In this document: in pieces, positions 1 through 9,791 of the stretch | Numbering within the stretch: the stretch's first letter is position 1 | Layout of the letters: every line of letters begins with the position of its first letter | Assembly (NCBI GenBank): GCA_030584025.1 | Contig: CP129487.1 | Coordinates: 1,054,001-1,118,000, forward strand | DNA: 64,000 nt | Reading direction: 5' to 3' | From: Cyclobacteriaceae bacterium | GTDB lineage: Bacteria; Bacteroidota; Bacteroidia; Cytophagales; Cyclobacteriaceae | Notes under the pieces: model-generated | The model's input: only the letters and a program-made list of their open reading frames with translations | Told to the model about the DNA's origin: nothing | Database searches by the model: none | Position numbers and translations under genes: made by a program

Positions 1-35
1 GAAATGAGCACGCTTACATATTCAAATGGAGTCAT
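1..35 (-). CDS. 5' end of a divergent membrane-protein gene (partial)
   Basis: Reading leftwards from an ATG at 35 gives MTPFEYVSVLI before the window edge. A start of the form M-x-PFEYV-V-L is what I remember from a family of uncharacterised multi-spanning membrane proteins in Bacteroidota, where it leads into the first membrane helix. Only 11 codons are visible, so the call rests on that resemblance and on the divergent position relative to actA. The plus strand of the same stretch is also open as far as a stop at 151-153, but that reading has no recognisable features. Confidence 0.4.
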   Translation of the reverse strand, partial: MTPFEYVSVLI

Positions 36-176
36 TTTTCGCAGATTATTTCACCAATTTAAATTGATTCTAAATTATTTGTTCAGCTTTTTCTTCGTCA
101 AGGTTCTGGAAGTTTTAACAGTCAAAGAAAACCCATTAAAACAGTTCAAATAATTGTTTCCCGTACCTGAAATAAG

Positions 177-207
177 TTTGAAAAAATGACTTCCGATAGT
201 AGATTTG
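177..207 (+). promoter_or_regulatory. Bacteroidota-type promoter of the act/cox cluster
   Basis: TTTG at 177-180 is followed after 19 bases by TAGATTTG at 200-207, which matches the Bacteroidota sigma-A consensus TTTG-N19/20-TAnnTTTG exactly at the -7 element. Transcription would start near 213-215, about 30 bases before the actA ATG at 245. The rest of the 36-244 gap shows no gene that I can support. Confidence 0.65.
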
Positions 208-244
208 TGCACCTTGATGTAAAACCGGACACTACAAACCTATC

Positions 245-1504
245 ATGATAAAAGTATCCCTGTACTCCATCACCCGAAGCATCAGCACCCTCGTTTTATT
301 TTTTACGTTATCCCTTTCATTCGCACAGGAAATTCCCACTACACCGGAAGCTATTGCCGATGGGGAATCCCTCTTTAACGCAAATTGTAAAACCTGCCAT
401 CGGGTACACCAGAAATTAGTTGGTCCTGCACTGGCTAATGTCTACGACCGTGCTCCGTCTATCGACTGGATCAAAGCATTCATTAAAAACTCAGCTGCCG
501 TTATTGCCAGTGGCGATGAATACGCAGTAAACCTGTACAACGAGTACAACAAAACGCAGATGACCGCCTTCACCGGTTTGAAGGACGATCAACTGATGAA
601 CCTGTTGGCTTATATCAAGGCTGAAACGGAAAAAGGTCCTCCGGTTGCCGCAACTCCGGCAGCTGCGGGTGGAGAAGGTGGAACCGGCTCCGGTGTTCCG
701 GCCGGTTACCTGAATATCATCCTGATCGGGATGTTGGTGATATTGGCTCTTCTTGTAATGGTATTGCTGTTTCTGGTTTCCGCCCTTAAGCGTTTCCTTG
801 ATCAGAAAGATCTTTCCGAAGAAGATAAAGAAGTTGTTCACTCACCTTATACCGTAGGAAGCATCACCAGCAGCGCTGGCTTCCGCTTTATTATGATCTT
901 TATTATTGCTTCGCTTGGCTTCAAGTGGGTGATTAATACACTGTACTCTGTTGGTGTTCAGCAGGGCTATGCGCCCAAGCAACCAATTGCTTTCTCGCAC
1001 AAACTTCACGCAGGTGCTTACGAAATTGATTGTAAATACTGTCACGTGGGCGTGATGGTGGGCAAGAGCGCCACTATTCCTTCAGTGAATATTTGTATGA
1101 ACTGCCACCGCTCCGTTAAAACAGAATCGCCTCAAATTCAGAAACTTTGGGCTGCTGCCGATTGGCAACCCGAAACACTCACCTTCGGTCCGAATCAGAA
1201 ACCAATTGAGTGGGTGCGTATCCACAACCTTCCCGACTTGGCTTACTTCAACCACGCCCAACACGTAAATGTGGGTAACATTGAGTGCCAGACCTGCCAT
1301 GGCCCGATTGAAGAAATGGAAGTGGTGAAGCAGTACTCCTTATTAACTATGGGCTGGTGTATCGACTGCCATCGCAAGACCGATGTGAACACTAAAGGCA
1401 GCGCGTACTACGACAAGTTGGTTGAACTGCACAACAATGCCAGCAAGGAACCGATGAAGGTGGAAGACATTGGTGGTTTGGAATGTGCCAAGTGCCACTA
1501 TTAA
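245..1504 (+). CDS. actA: ActA, multihaem cytochrome c of alternative complex III
   Basis: Periplasmic electron-transfer subunit of alternative complex III, which oxidises menaquinol in place of a bc1 complex. After a signal peptide (about 1-27, ending SFAQ) there is a monohaem cytochrome c domain with CKTCH at residue 48, a flexible Ala/Gly/Pro linker (about 133-150), a first membrane helix near 155-185 and a second near 212-233. Five more haem motifs follow: CKYCH 263, CMNCH 284, CQTCH 348, CIDCH 372 and CAKCH 414. The last five are the classical pentahaem ActA; the N-terminal domain is an extra sixth haem. First gene of the act operon, just downstream of a strong promoter. The ATG at 245 is followed directly by the signal peptide. 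Confidence 0.93.
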   Translation: MIKVSLYSITRSISTLVLFFTLSLSFAQEIPTTPEAIADGESLFNANCKTCHRVHQKLVGPALANVYDRAPSIDWIKAFIKNSAAVIASGDEYAVNLYNEYNKTQMTAFTGLKDDQLMNLLAYIKAETEKGPPVAATPAAAGGEGGTGSGVPAGYLNIILIGMLVILALLVMVLLFLVSALKRFLDQKDLSEEDKEVVHSPYTVGSITSSAGFRFIMIFIIASLGFKWVINTLYSVGVQQGYAPKQPIAFSHKLHAGAYEIDCKYCHVGVMVGKSATIPSVNICMNCHRSVKTESPQIQKLWAAADWQPETLTFGPNQKPIEWVRIHNLPDLAYFNHAQHVNVGNIECQTCHGPIEEMEVVKQYSLLTMGWCIDCHRKTDVNTKGSAYYDKLVELHNNASKEPMKVEDIGGLECAKCHY

Positions 1505-1555
1505 TATAGAATTGAATAACCGTACCTTAAGTCAGACTTCGCTTTAATACATATT

Positions 1556-4500
1556 ATGGAGAAAGAATCTACGAAGAAGATATACTGGAAAGGCCTTGAG
1601 CAACTCAGTAATGATCCCGAGTTTGTGAAGCATGCCCACAACGAGTTTGCTCCCGGACCGGAGGAAGATCTTGGCCATTCCCGCAGGGATTTCTTGAAGA
1701 TGATGGGTTTCGGTGTAGCCGCGGTTTCGTTGGCTGCCTGCGAAGCGCCTATTCGTAAAGCAATTCCGTATGTTAATAAGCCTGAGGACTCCACCCCAAG
1801 TGTGGCCAACTACTATGCTTCCACCTATACCAATGGTGGTGATTATTGCAGCATTGTAGTGAAAACCCGCGAAGGTCGCCCGATCAAAATTGAAGGCAAC
1901 TCTCTTTCAAGTGTTTCAAAAGGCGGTACCAGCGCACAGGTTGAAGCCTCTGTTCTTTCGCTTTATGATAACGCCCGTCTCCGTTTCCCACGTCTCGGTG
2001 AAAACCGCAAGGCCACCTGGGATGAACTGGATATGGAGATTACCGACAAGTTGCGTGGCATCAGCCTGAGCAACGGTAAGATTGTAATTGTAAGTAACTC
2101 AATTCTTAGCCCCAGCACGAAGGCGGTTATCGAGAAGTTCAAAACGAAATACCCAACTACACAACACGTTCAGTACGATCAGAGCTCGCATTACGGCATG
2201 TTGAAAGCCAACGAAGAATCATTTGGCACGGCCATGATTCCTTCCTACGATTTCAGCAAGGCAAAAGTGATCGTAAGCGTTGCAGCTGATTTCCTTACCT
2301 CATGGCTATCGCCTGTTGAGTTCACCAAGCAGTATGCCGCTACCCGCGAAGTAGGGGAGAATAAAAAAGATATGTCGCGCCACTACCAGTTCGAAACCGG
2401 TATGTCATTGGCTGGCGCAAATGCTGACTACCGCACACAGATCAAACCTTCGGAAGAAGGCGCTGTGGTTGTTCAGTTATATAATTTATTGGCTTCAAAA
2501 GCCGGAAGATCAACCATCAGCGGTGGGGTAGATAAACCTTATCTGGCGAAAGCCGCTGAAGATTTGTGGAACAGCCGTGGTAATGCACTCGTAGTTGCCG
2601 GATCAAATGATAAGTCGGTTCAGGTTGTGGTAAACGCCATCAACGATTTATTGGGAAGCTACGGATCAACCATCCTTCCGAACGTTCCTGTGAATTACCG
2701 TCAAGGTAATGATCAGGCTATGGCCGATTTTGTTAAAGAGGTTAATGCAGGCAGTGTTGCCGGTGTAATCTTCTACAACTGTAATCCGGTTTACGATCAC
2801 CCGATGGGTGCGCAACTGGAGGCTGGTTTGAGCAAAGTTCAGGTGAAGATTGCTACTTCTTATAAAGAAGATGAAACCGCTGCGCTTGTTGATTACATTG
2901 CTCCGGATCACCACTTCCTCGAAGCGTGGAATGATGCCGAGCCTAAAAAGAATCATTACAGCCTGGCACAACCTGCCATCACCCCGATTTTCAAATCGCG
3001 TGCAGCGCAGGAGAGTTTCCTTATCTGGGCGGGTGAAACAAATGTTGATTATTTCGAAGTAGTAAAGAATAACTGGAAGAACTGGTTCTACAAATCAGGC
3101 AATTTTCAGACCTGGTGGGATCAGTGCCTGTATAACGGTGTACTGGAACTACCGGTAGAAGAATCTGCTGTTTCTTTTGCTGGCGATGTAGCCGCGGCTG
3201 CATCTGCTATCGCCTCAACCTACAAAACAGGTGATGGCTTTGAAGTATTTGTATTTGAAAACGGAACAGTTGGTAACGGCTCACAAGCCAATAACCCGCT
3301 GTTGCAGGAACTTCCAGATCCGATTACAAAAGCGGTTTGGGAACACTATGTAACCGTAGCACCTGCCGATGCAAAGAACATCAACTTCAAGGAAGCGAAA
3401 ACAGAATATTACACTATCTCCATCAACGGAAAGGAACCGGTTAAACTTCCGGTACTCGTTCAACCTGGTCAAACTCCGGGTACAATCGGTATTCCGTTAG
3501 GATACGGCCGTACCAAAGCCGGTAAAGTGGCCGATGGAATCGGTACGAATGTTTATCCACTCATTGGCATGGTGAATGGATCGCTCAGCTATAGCGTGGG
3601 CGGTGCCACGTTGCAAGCTACTGGTGAACGTTACCAGATTGCTACCACACAAACGCACCAAACCTACATGGCCCGTCAAACGGTTGTGCAGGAAACTACC
3701 TTGAATAAATTCTCAAAGGCAGATTGGAAGCGCGAGTTCCAGCCTAAGGTGGCAACCTGGAAAGATCCAGAGCATAAAGTTGCTCCGGGCGAACTTTCTA
3801 TGTGGAAAGGCCACGAATACAAGAACCACCACTGGGGTATGGCCATCGACCTGAACACATGTATCGGTTGTGGAGCCTGTGTGGTAGCGTGTAACGTTGA
3901 AAACAACGTGTCACTGGTTGGTCGTGAAGAAGTAATCAACCGCAGGGAAATGCACTGGTTGCGTATCGACCGCTACTACAGCAGCGATGCGAAAGTGCAT
4001 GATGTACGCGGCCTGGAAGAGGCAGCCGAAAACCCTGAGGTGGTATTCCAGCCCATGTTGTGCCAGCACTGTAACAACGCACCTTGCGAAACGGTGTGTC
4101 CGGTGGCCGCTACCACCCACAGCACAGAAGGATTAAATCAAATGACGTACAACCGTTGTATCGGTACACGCTATTGTGCCAACAACTGTCCGTATAAAGT
4201 AAGACGTTTCAACTGGTTCAAGTATCACGATAACCGCCAGTTTGAAAATGTGAACCCGGCCATGAACACCGATTTGGGTAAGATGGTGTTGAACCCGGAT
4301 GTAACCGTACGTTCACGCGGTGTAATGGAGAAGTGTTCCTTCTGCGTACAGCGCATTCAAAACGGAAAACTTCAGGCCAAGAAAGAAAGAAGGCCGCTTA
4401 AGGATGGTGAAGTGGTTACCGCTTGCCAGGCTTCCTGTTCAACCGGAGCGATTGTATTTGGTGATGTGAACGATCCAGAAAGCCGCATCAGCAAGCTGTT

Positions 4501-4651
4501 GAAGATTTCTCCTGCTAATCCGGAGAAGCCTTTCGGTATCGATAAGATAACTGGCAACCCGCGTGCTTACCAGGTACTGGAAGAAGTAGGGGTGAAGCCG
4601 AACATCTGGTACCTCACCAAAGTACGCAACAAAGATTCAGCAAACGCATAA
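1556..4651 (+). CDS. actB: ActB, molybdopterin-oxidoreductase-like and iron-sulfur subunit of alternative complex III
   Basis: Large fused subunit (1031 residues) with an N-terminal molybdopterin-oxidoreductase-like part and a C-terminal ferredoxin part. A twin-arginine type segment SRRDFLKMMGFG begins near residue 42 and runs into a lipobox-like SLAAC, so the protein is probably exported folded and lipid-anchored. The C-terminal third carries four cysteine groups: CIGCGACVVAC, CQHCNNAPCETVCP, CIGTRYCANNCP, and CSFC with a distant CQASC. In known ACIII these hold three 4Fe-4S and one 3Fe-4S cluster, and the molybdopterin-like part binds no cofactor. It lies 51 bases after actA and 28 bases before actC, consistent with one operon. 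Confidence 0.93.
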   Translation: MEKESTKKIYWKGLEQLSNDPEFVKHAHNEFAPGPEEDLGHSRRDFLKMMGFGVAAVSLAACEAPIRKAIPYVNKPEDSTPSVANYYASTYTNGGDYCSIVVKTREGRPIKIEGNSLSSVSKGGTSAQVEASVLSLYDNARLRFPRLGENRKATWDELDMEITDKLRGISLSNGKIVIVSNSILSPSTKAVIEKFKTKYPTTQHVQYDQSSHYGMLKANEESFGTAMIPSYDFSKAKVIVSVAADFLTSWLSPVEFTKQYAATREVGENKKDMSRHYQFETGMSLAGANADYRTQIKPSEEGAVVVQLYNLLASKAGRSTISGGVDKPYLAKAAEDLWNSRGNALVVAGSNDKSVQVVVNAINDLLGSYGSTILPNVPVNYRQGNDQAMADFVKEVNAGSVAGVIFYNCNPVYDHPMGAQLEAGLSKVQVKIATSYKEDETAALVDYIAPDHHFLEAWNDAEPKKNHYSLAQPAITPIFKSRAAQESFLIWAGETNVDYFEVVKNNWKNWFYKSGNFQTWWDQCLYNGVLELPVEESAVSFAGDVAAAASAIASTYKTGDGFEVFVFENGTVGNGSQANNPLLQELPDPITKAVWEHYVTVAPADAKNINFKEAKTEYYTISINGKEPVKLPVLVQPGQTPGTIGIPLGYGRTKAGKVADGIGTNVYPLIGMVNGSLSYSVGGATLQATGERYQIATTQTHQTYMARQTVVQETTLNKFSKADWKREFQPKVATWKDPEHKVAPGELSMWKGHEYKNHHWGMAIDLNTCIGCGACVVACNVENNVSLVGREEVINRREMHWLRIDRYYSSDAKVHDVRGLEEAAENPEVVFQPMLCQHCNNAPCETVCPVAATTHSTEGLNQMTYNRCIGTRYCANNCPYKVRRFNWFKYHDNRQFENVNPAMNTDLGKMVLNPDVTVRSRGVMEKCSFCVQRIQNGKLQAKKERRPLKDGEVVTACQASCSTGAIVFGDVNDPESRISKLLKISPANPEKPFGIDKITGNPRAYQVLEEVGVKPNIWYLTKVRNKDSANA

Positions 4652-4679
4652 TAACGATAAACGAGAGAAGTAAAATACT

Positions 4680-6050
4680 ATGGCAGTAACTTCAGCAGTT
4701 CGCGAACCCCTGGTAACCGGTGGTAAAACCATTAAGGATGTTTCGCACGATATCAGCCGGCAGGTGGAAGGCAAACCAACCAAACTCTGGTGGATGGCAA
4801 TGGCAATTTCACTTGCCTTGCTCGCCTGGGGCGCATACGCTTGCGGCATGTTGCTTTGGCACGGCATCGGGGTGTGGGGCCTAAACAAAACGGTAGGTTG
4901 GGCGTGGGATATCACCAACTTCGTATGGTGGGTTGGTATCGGTCATGCAGGTACACTGATCTCGGCTATCTTGTTGCTGTTCCGTCAGCGCTGGAGAATG
5001 TCCATTAACCGTGCGGCAGAAGCGATGACGATCTTCGCGGTTATCTGTGCGGCCAGTTTCCCTGGCTTCCACATGGGCCGCTTGTGGTTAGGATTTTACT
5101 GGGCATTGCCACTTCCCAACACATTCGGTTCACTATGGGTAAACTTTAACTCACCGTTGTTGTGGGACGTGTTCGCCATTTCGACTTACTTCACCGTTTC
5201 ATTGGTATTCTGGTACATCGGTCTTATTCCTGATTTTGCGGTGATCCGCGACCGTGCCGTTGTGCAGGGAAATAAAATTCGCGCTACAGTTTACAATGCC
5301 CTCAGCTTTGGCTGGCAGGGCGGAGCAAAAACGTGGATGCGTTACGAATCTGTTGCCCTGATTCTGGCTGGTCTTTCAACACCCCTGGTACTTTCCGTGC
5401 ACACGATCGTATCCATGGACTTTGCTACATCGGTAATTCCCGGTTGGCACACTACCATCTTCCCGCCATACTTCGTTGCGGGTGCGATCTTCTCCGGATT
5501 CGCCATGGTGTTAACGCTGCTATTGGTAACCCGAAAAGTTTTCAAACTCGAAGATTACATCACCATCTACCACATTGAGTTGATGAACATCATCATCATC
5601 ATCACGGGGTCGATTGTGGGTATCGCATACATCACCGAATTATTCATCTCCTGGTATTCACGCGTACCGTATGAAGGTTATGCCTTCTATAACCGTGTGG
5701 TTGGTCCGTATGCCTGGGCATACTGGTCGATGATGACGTGTAATGTGATCTCGCCTCAATTGTTCTGGATCAAGAAAATCAGAACCAGCATTGTGGCTAC
5801 GTTTGTACTCTCCATCATTGTGAACATTGGTATGTGGTTCGAGCGTTTCGTGATTATCGTTACGTCTCTGCACCGCGATTACATTCCATCAAGCTGGACC
5901 ATGTTCTACCCAACCTGGTACGATGTAGGACAGTATGTGTTTACGTTCGGTATTTTCTTTACCGCGTTCTTCCTGTTTGCGAAGTTCTTCCCGGTAATCA
6001 ACATGGCCGAAGTGAAAAGTATTATCAAGACAACTTCTGAAAAACAATAA
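4680..6050 (+). CDS. actC: ActC, NrfD-like quinol-site membrane subunit of alternative complex III
   Basis: Polytopic membrane protein of 456 residues in the NrfD/PsrC family, with about ten hydrophobic helices between residues 35 and 440. In ACIII this subunit carries the menaquinol oxidation site next to the ActB iron-sulfur chain. Conserved stretches seen include GIGHAGTLISAILLLFRQ in the second helix and HTIVSMDFATSVIPGWH in the middle of the protein. It is 28 bases downstream of actB and 3 bases upstream of actD. Confidence 0.92.
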   Translation: MAVTSAVREPLVTGGKTIKDVSHDISRQVEGKPTKLWWMAMAISLALLAWGAYACGMLLWHGIGVWGLNKTVGWAWDITNFVWWVGIGHAGTLISAILLLFRQRWRMSINRAAEAMTIFAVICAASFPGFHMGRLWLGFYWALPLPNTFGSLWVNFNSPLLWDVFAISTYFTVSLVFWYIGLIPDFAVIRDRAVVQGNKIRATVYNALSFGWQGGAKTWMRYESVALILAGLSTPLVLSVHTIVSMDFATSVIPGWHTTIFPPYFVAGAIFSGFAMVLTLLLVTRKVFKLEDYITIYHIELMNIIIIITGSIVGIAYITELFISWYSRVPYEGYAFYNRVVGPYAWAYWSMMTCNVISPQLFWIKKIRTSIVATFVLSIIVNIGMWFERFVIIVTSLHRDYIPSSWTMFYPTWYDVGQYVFTFGIFFTAFFLFAKFFPVINMAEVKSIIKTTSEKQ

Positions 6051-6053
6051 GTC

Positions 6054-6584
6054 ATGGATGCAGATAAGCATTTTGTAGTAGGAATTTTCAATGATGAGGA
6101 TGTGCTGCTGGACGGCATCAAGAAGGTGCGTTCCAGTGGAGTTAAAATCCAGGAAGTGTACTCCCCGTTTCCGGTGCACGGCATTGATGAAGCCTTAGGG
6201 TATAAGAAGTCGAGATTACCGATTGCCGCATTCCTTTTTGGTATGACAGGTACAAGCCTTGCGTTGCTCATGCAAATCTGGATGCTGGGTTACGACTGGC
6301 CCATGATTATTGGTGGTAAAAACTTTGCTTCTCTGCCGCCCTTCATACCAGTAACGTTTGAGTTAACCGTATTGCTTGCCGCGTTGGGTATGGTGGGAAC
6401 TTTCATGATTGTAAGTGATATGAAGCCTTACAAATGGCCACGTCAGTTTGACCTTCGCAGCACGGAAGACATGCACGTGATGGCCGTTGATCTGGCTGCA
6501 AACGGAGGCAGGAGCAAAGAAGAATTGAAGCGCTTGCTTACCGAAAGTGGCGCTATTGAAGTGAACGAAAAAAGCTTTGAATAA
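6054..6584 (+). CDS. actD: ActD, DUF3341 subunit of alternative complex III
   Basis: Small subunit (176 residues) of the DUF3341 family. An N-terminal soluble domain (about 1-55, with FNDEDVLLDGIKKVR) is followed by two membrane helices near 58-80 and 100-123 and a short soluble tail. In ACIII it packs against ActC on the cytoplasmic side; no cofactor is known or visible here. The ATG lies 3 bases after the actC stop, indicating tight translational coupling. Confidence 0.9.
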   Translation: MDADKHFVVGIFNDEDVLLDGIKKVRSSGVKIQEVYSPFPVHGIDEALGYKKSRLPIAAFLFGMTGTSLALLMQIWMLGYDWPMIIGGKNFASLPPFIPVTFELTVLLAALGMVGTFMIVSDMKPYKWPRQFDLRSTEDMHVMAVDLAANGGRSKEELKRLLTESGAIEVNEKSFE

Positions 6585-6593
6585 TATCGTACG

Positions 6594-7259
6594 ATGAAGA
6601 ATACCATGAGAGTAACTGCATCATTATTTATCGGGTTAATCGTGGCGGTGTTGCTGGCAGGCTGTAAAGCCGGTGGCGACAATCCCGGTTTGGAGTACGC
6701 TCCAAACATGTACCATTCCGTAGCCTACGAACCGTATACCCAAATTACCAACCCGGATGAAGGGCGTTGGTTGACCTCTATTGAGTATGAAGATGGTCAT
6801 GCCGAGTTCTACAACTCCAACAACCTGAATCCATTTAAGATGAACTTGCGATTACCACCACCAAATACGGTAAGTCGCAATAAGATGGGTTTTCTTCCTT
6901 ATCGCCTGCACAAAGACAGTTTAGAGATTGCTGCGAAATTGAAGAGTCCGTATGACTCTGTGGATGCTGCTTTATTGGCAGACGGAAAAGCATTATACAC
7001 CATGTATTGCCAGCACTGCCACGGGGCAAAAGGTGAAGGCGATGGCAAGGTAGCTACTGGTGTAACCGTTGACGGTGTGGAGCGTGGTCTATACGCAGGT
7101 GTGGCTAACTTGAAAGGCGATGCCTATAAAAACATTACGGAGGGCCACATCTTCCATGTGATTACCATGGGTAAAGGTTTGATGGCACCACATGGTTCGC
7201 AGATGAGCCAGGAGGATCGTTGGAAAGTTGCACATTACGTAAAAACATTGCAGAAATAA
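6594..7259 (+). CDS. actE: ActE, monohaem cytochrome c lipoprotein of alternative complex III
   Basis: Lipoprotein of 221 residues: signal sequence with lipobox LLAGC near residue 24, then a cytochrome c fold with a single CQHCH motif in the C-terminal half and a likely distal Met in the MGKGLMAPHG segment. In ACIII it passes electrons towards the oxidase. The ATG at 6594 was chosen; an in-frame ATG four codons later is an equally good start. It is flanked by actD and actF. Confidence 0.9.
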   Translation: MKNTMRVTASLFIGLIVAVLLAGCKAGGDNPGLEYAPNMYHSVAYEPYTQITNPDEGRWLTSIEYEDGHAEFYNSNNLNPFKMNLRLPPPNTVSRNKMGFLPYRLHKDSLEIAAKLKSPYDSVDAALLADGKALYTMYCQHCHGAKGEGDGKVATGVTVDGVERGLYAGVANLKGDAYKNITEGHIFHVITMGKGLMAPHGSQMSQEDRWKVAHYVKTLQK

Positions 7260-7294
7260 TTTAACAAAGCACAACAGGGTTAACTGAATACAAC

Positions 7295-8677
7295 ATGGGT
7301 CATTCAACAATAGTGGAAGAGAAATTTGTCTTTACCCAGGAAGCAAAAAAGAAAATCTTTTGGTTGCTCGGGGCTGGAGTAATCATGTTTGTTTTTGGGC
7401 TTTTTATGGCTCAGCGTGGCGGACATGATGATCATGCAGGAGGGCATGGACACGTAGCCACAGAACAACTGGTAGCCAGTGCGGATGCAGCTGCGGCCAG
7501 CGAGGGTGCTGAGGAAGGGGAGCATCATGGATCAGCAACCTGGGTGAAGCGTTTGTACACAACTCTGTGGATGAATAACATCTACTTCGTAGGCCTTGGT
7601 ATTATCGGGTTGTTCTTTGTTGCGATTCAGTATGCTGCGCAAGCCGGATGGTCGTCAGGCATTAAACGTATACCGCTGGCTATGGGCCACTGGATTTTAG
7701 TTGCCTTTGCCGTAACCGTTGTGCTATGGTTTGTAACCAACCACGATATTTTTCATTGGACACATAGCTCCTTATATGGTGAGTATGTTGATGAGGCTAA
7801 AACACAACCCAACCCGGGTTATGATGAAATTATTGATGGTAAGGCACCTTACTTTTTCTGGCCAGGTAAAGCCGGTGGGTTTCCTATTTTCTACATCGCC
7901 CGTATGATCATTTTCTTTGGCATGTGGTATTGGTTCTTCCTGATGATCAAGAAGAACATGCTGGCCGAAGATCTGGAAGCGGATACAAAGTATTGGTTTA
8001 AGAACAGAAGCATCTCTGCCTGGTTCCTGGTGTTCTTCGCAGTAAGTTCATCAGTTGCTGCCTGGGATTGGGTAATGAGTATTGACACACACTGGTTCAG
8101 CACCATGTTTGGTTGGTATGTATTTGCCAGCTGGTGGGTAACGGCTTTGGCTATGATTACGCTTATCGTTGTGTATCTGAAAGATGCTGGTTATTTGAAA
8201 GTAGTAAACGCTAACCACCTCCATGATCTTGGAAAATTTGTATTTGCGTTTTCTATTTTCTGGACGTACATCTGGTTCGGTCAGTTTTTGTTGATCTACT
8301 ACGCGAACATCCCGGAAGAAACTGTGTACTTTATTGAACGGATGAAAACCAGTCCGTATAGCTGGATATTTTACACCAACCTGATCCTAAACTTTGTATT
8401 ACCGTTTTTGTTATTGATGACAAGAGACGCCAAGCGGCATTTATCTATGCTGAAAGTGGTTTGTCCGATTGTGATTGTAGGGCATTGGTTTGATTTTTAC
8501 AACATGGTTACACCTGGTGTAATGCAGAACAACGGTGGGTTAGGATTTTTAGAAATCGGAACCGGTTTAATCTTTATGGCTGCTTTCTTGTGGATTACAC
8601 TGAACAGCTTATCGAAGATGCCTCTGTTCGGTAAGAATCATCCCCTGTTAGAAGAAAGTCTCCATCACCACATTTAA
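7295..8677 (+). CDS. actF: ActF, second NrfD-like membrane subunit of alternative complex III
   Basis: Membrane protein of 460 residues, a paralogue-like partner of ActC in ACIII with about ten helices and no known quinol site. Between the first helix and the second lies a periplasmic stretch rich in His and Asp (HDDHAGGHGH, about residues 46-55), which is unusual enough to note and could bind metal. The gene starts 35 bases after actE and ends 12 bases before coxB, so the complex and its oxidase are probably co-transcribed. Confidence 0.9.
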   Translation: MGHSTIVEEKFVFTQEAKKKIFWLLGAGVIMFVFGLFMAQRGGHDDHAGGHGHVATEQLVASADAAAASEGAEEGEHHGSATWVKRLYTTLWMNNIYFVGLGIIGLFFVAIQYAAQAGWSSGIKRIPLAMGHWILVAFAVTVVLWFVTNHDIFHWTHSSLYGEYVDEAKTQPNPGYDEIIDGKAPYFFWPGKAGGFPIFYIARMIIFFGMWYWFFLMIKKNMLAEDLEADTKYWFKNRSISAWFLVFFAVSSSVAAWDWVMSIDTHWFSTMFGWYVFASWWVTALAMITLIVVYLKDAGYLKVVNANHLHDLGKFVFAFSIFWTYIWFGQFLLIYYANIPEETVYFIERMKTSPYSWIFYTNLILNFVLPFLLLMTRDAKRHLSMLKVVCPIVIVGHWFDFYNMVTPGVMQNNGGLGFLEIGTGLIFMAAFLWITLNSLSKMPLFGKNHPLLEESLHHHI

Positions 8678-8689
8678 TTTGAAAGCATT

Positions 8690-9778
8690 ATGACGACTTT
8701 GATTGTAGTTCTTGGTGTTGTTTTGGTTCTGATGATCCTGTATCTGATTTTCAGAATCAGTACACTGGTTAGCGTAGCCAAAAGCAAGAAAGAGACTGAG
8801 GTAGACAGCAGCAATGGTCTAAATGCCATGCTCTTCATCCTGTTTATGGTGTTTGGTTTGGGAGGCTTCTTCTGGTACTCCTATGCTCACTTTGATTCGT
8901 ACACGCTGCCTGTTGCTTCTGAGCATGGTGCGTGGACGGATACCTTGTTCTGGATCACAATGGCGGTAACGGTAGTGGCCTTTGTGATTATCAGTATTAT
9001 CAAGTTTGTGTTCTTATATCAGTACCAATACAAAGAGGGCAGAAAAGCTAAATTTTATCCAGACAACCATTACCTCGAATTGGCCTGGACGATTATTCCT
9101 GCGATTGTTTTGGCCTTGTTGATTTTTACAGGTCTACGCGCATGGAATGATATTACCTCTCCGGCAAGCGAAAATGCGGAGGTAATTGAAGTAATTGCCC
9201 AGCAATTTGCATGGACAGCACGCTATCCTGGTAAGGATGCCGTTTTGGGTGATTATCATTACCAAAAAATTGATGCGATCAACGAATTCGGTTTGGACTT
9301 AACCGATAACAAAACATTCGATGATTTTAAGTCACTGGAACTTCACCTGCCAAAAGGAAAAGAAGTACTCTTGAAGATTCGTGCAAAAGATGTGTTGCAC
9401 AGTGTATTCCTTCCGCACTTCCGCGTGAAGATGGATGCCGTACCCGGTATGCCAACACAGTTTAAATTTCTGGCTACCAAAACAACCGAAGAGATGCGTG
9501 AGGAAACCGGTAATCCGGAGTTTAACTACGAGCTCGCCTGTACAGAGATTTGCGGAAAAGGTCACTTCTCGATGAAGATGAACGTGATCGTACACAGCGA
9601 AGAAGATTTTGCAAAATGGAAAGCGGAGCAGGAGACCTGGTTAAGCCAAAATCCTGATTATTTAAAAAATGTGCCGGCAGGCTTGCGTGAGTCGGCTATG
9701 ATCAAAGCGGGTATTCCGGCTGAGGCAGGATTAAAATTCATGCAAGGAGATTTTGGAACAGCAGTTGGTTCGAACTAA
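8690..9778 (+). CDS. coxB: Cytochrome c oxidase subunit II (CuA subunit, aa3 type)
   Basis: Subunit II of a haem-copper oxidase, 362 residues. The CuA site is intact: C284-x-E286-x-C288-x3-H292-x2-M295 in the segment CTEICGKGHFSMKM. Four hydrophobic helices precede the cupredoxin domain (about 3-22, 47-65, 82-112 and 128-150), two more than the usual hairpin. There is no CXXCH, so this is not the fused cytochrome c form (caa3) and must take electrons from a separate haem c, probably an ACIII domain. Located between actF and coxA. Confidence 0.93.
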   Translation: MTTLIVVLGVVLVLMILYLIFRISTLVSVAKSKKETEVDSSNGLNAMLFILFMVFGLGGFFWYSYAHFDSYTLPVASEHGAWTDTLFWITMAVTVVAFVIISIIKFVFLYQYQYKEGRKAKFYPDNHYLELAWTIIPAIVLALLIFTGLRAWNDITSPASENAEVIEVIAQQFAWTARYPGKDAVLGDYHYQKIDAINEFGLDLTDNKTFDDFKSLELHLPKGKEVLLKIRAKDVLHSVFLPHFRVKMDAVPGMPTQFKFLATKTTEEMREETGNPEFNYELACTEICGKGHFSMKMNVIVHSEEDFAKWKAEQETWLSQNPDYLKNVPAGLRESAMIKAGIPAEAGLKFMQGDFGTAVGSN

Positions 9779-9791
9779 GACTTAACAAGAC

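Noticed and set aside
1..153. Plus-strand open frame ending at 151-153
   Set aside because: No recognisable motif and unusual composition; the minus-strand start MTPFEYVSVLI in the same region looks more like a gene.
1556..4651. ActB as an active molybdenum enzyme (formate or nitrate reductase-like)
   Set aside because: Context is alternative complex III, where the molybdopterin-like half binds no cofactor; no catalytic Cys/Sec motif was recognised.
8690..9778. CoxB as a caa3-type fused subunit
   Set aside because: No CXXCH is present after the CuA domain.
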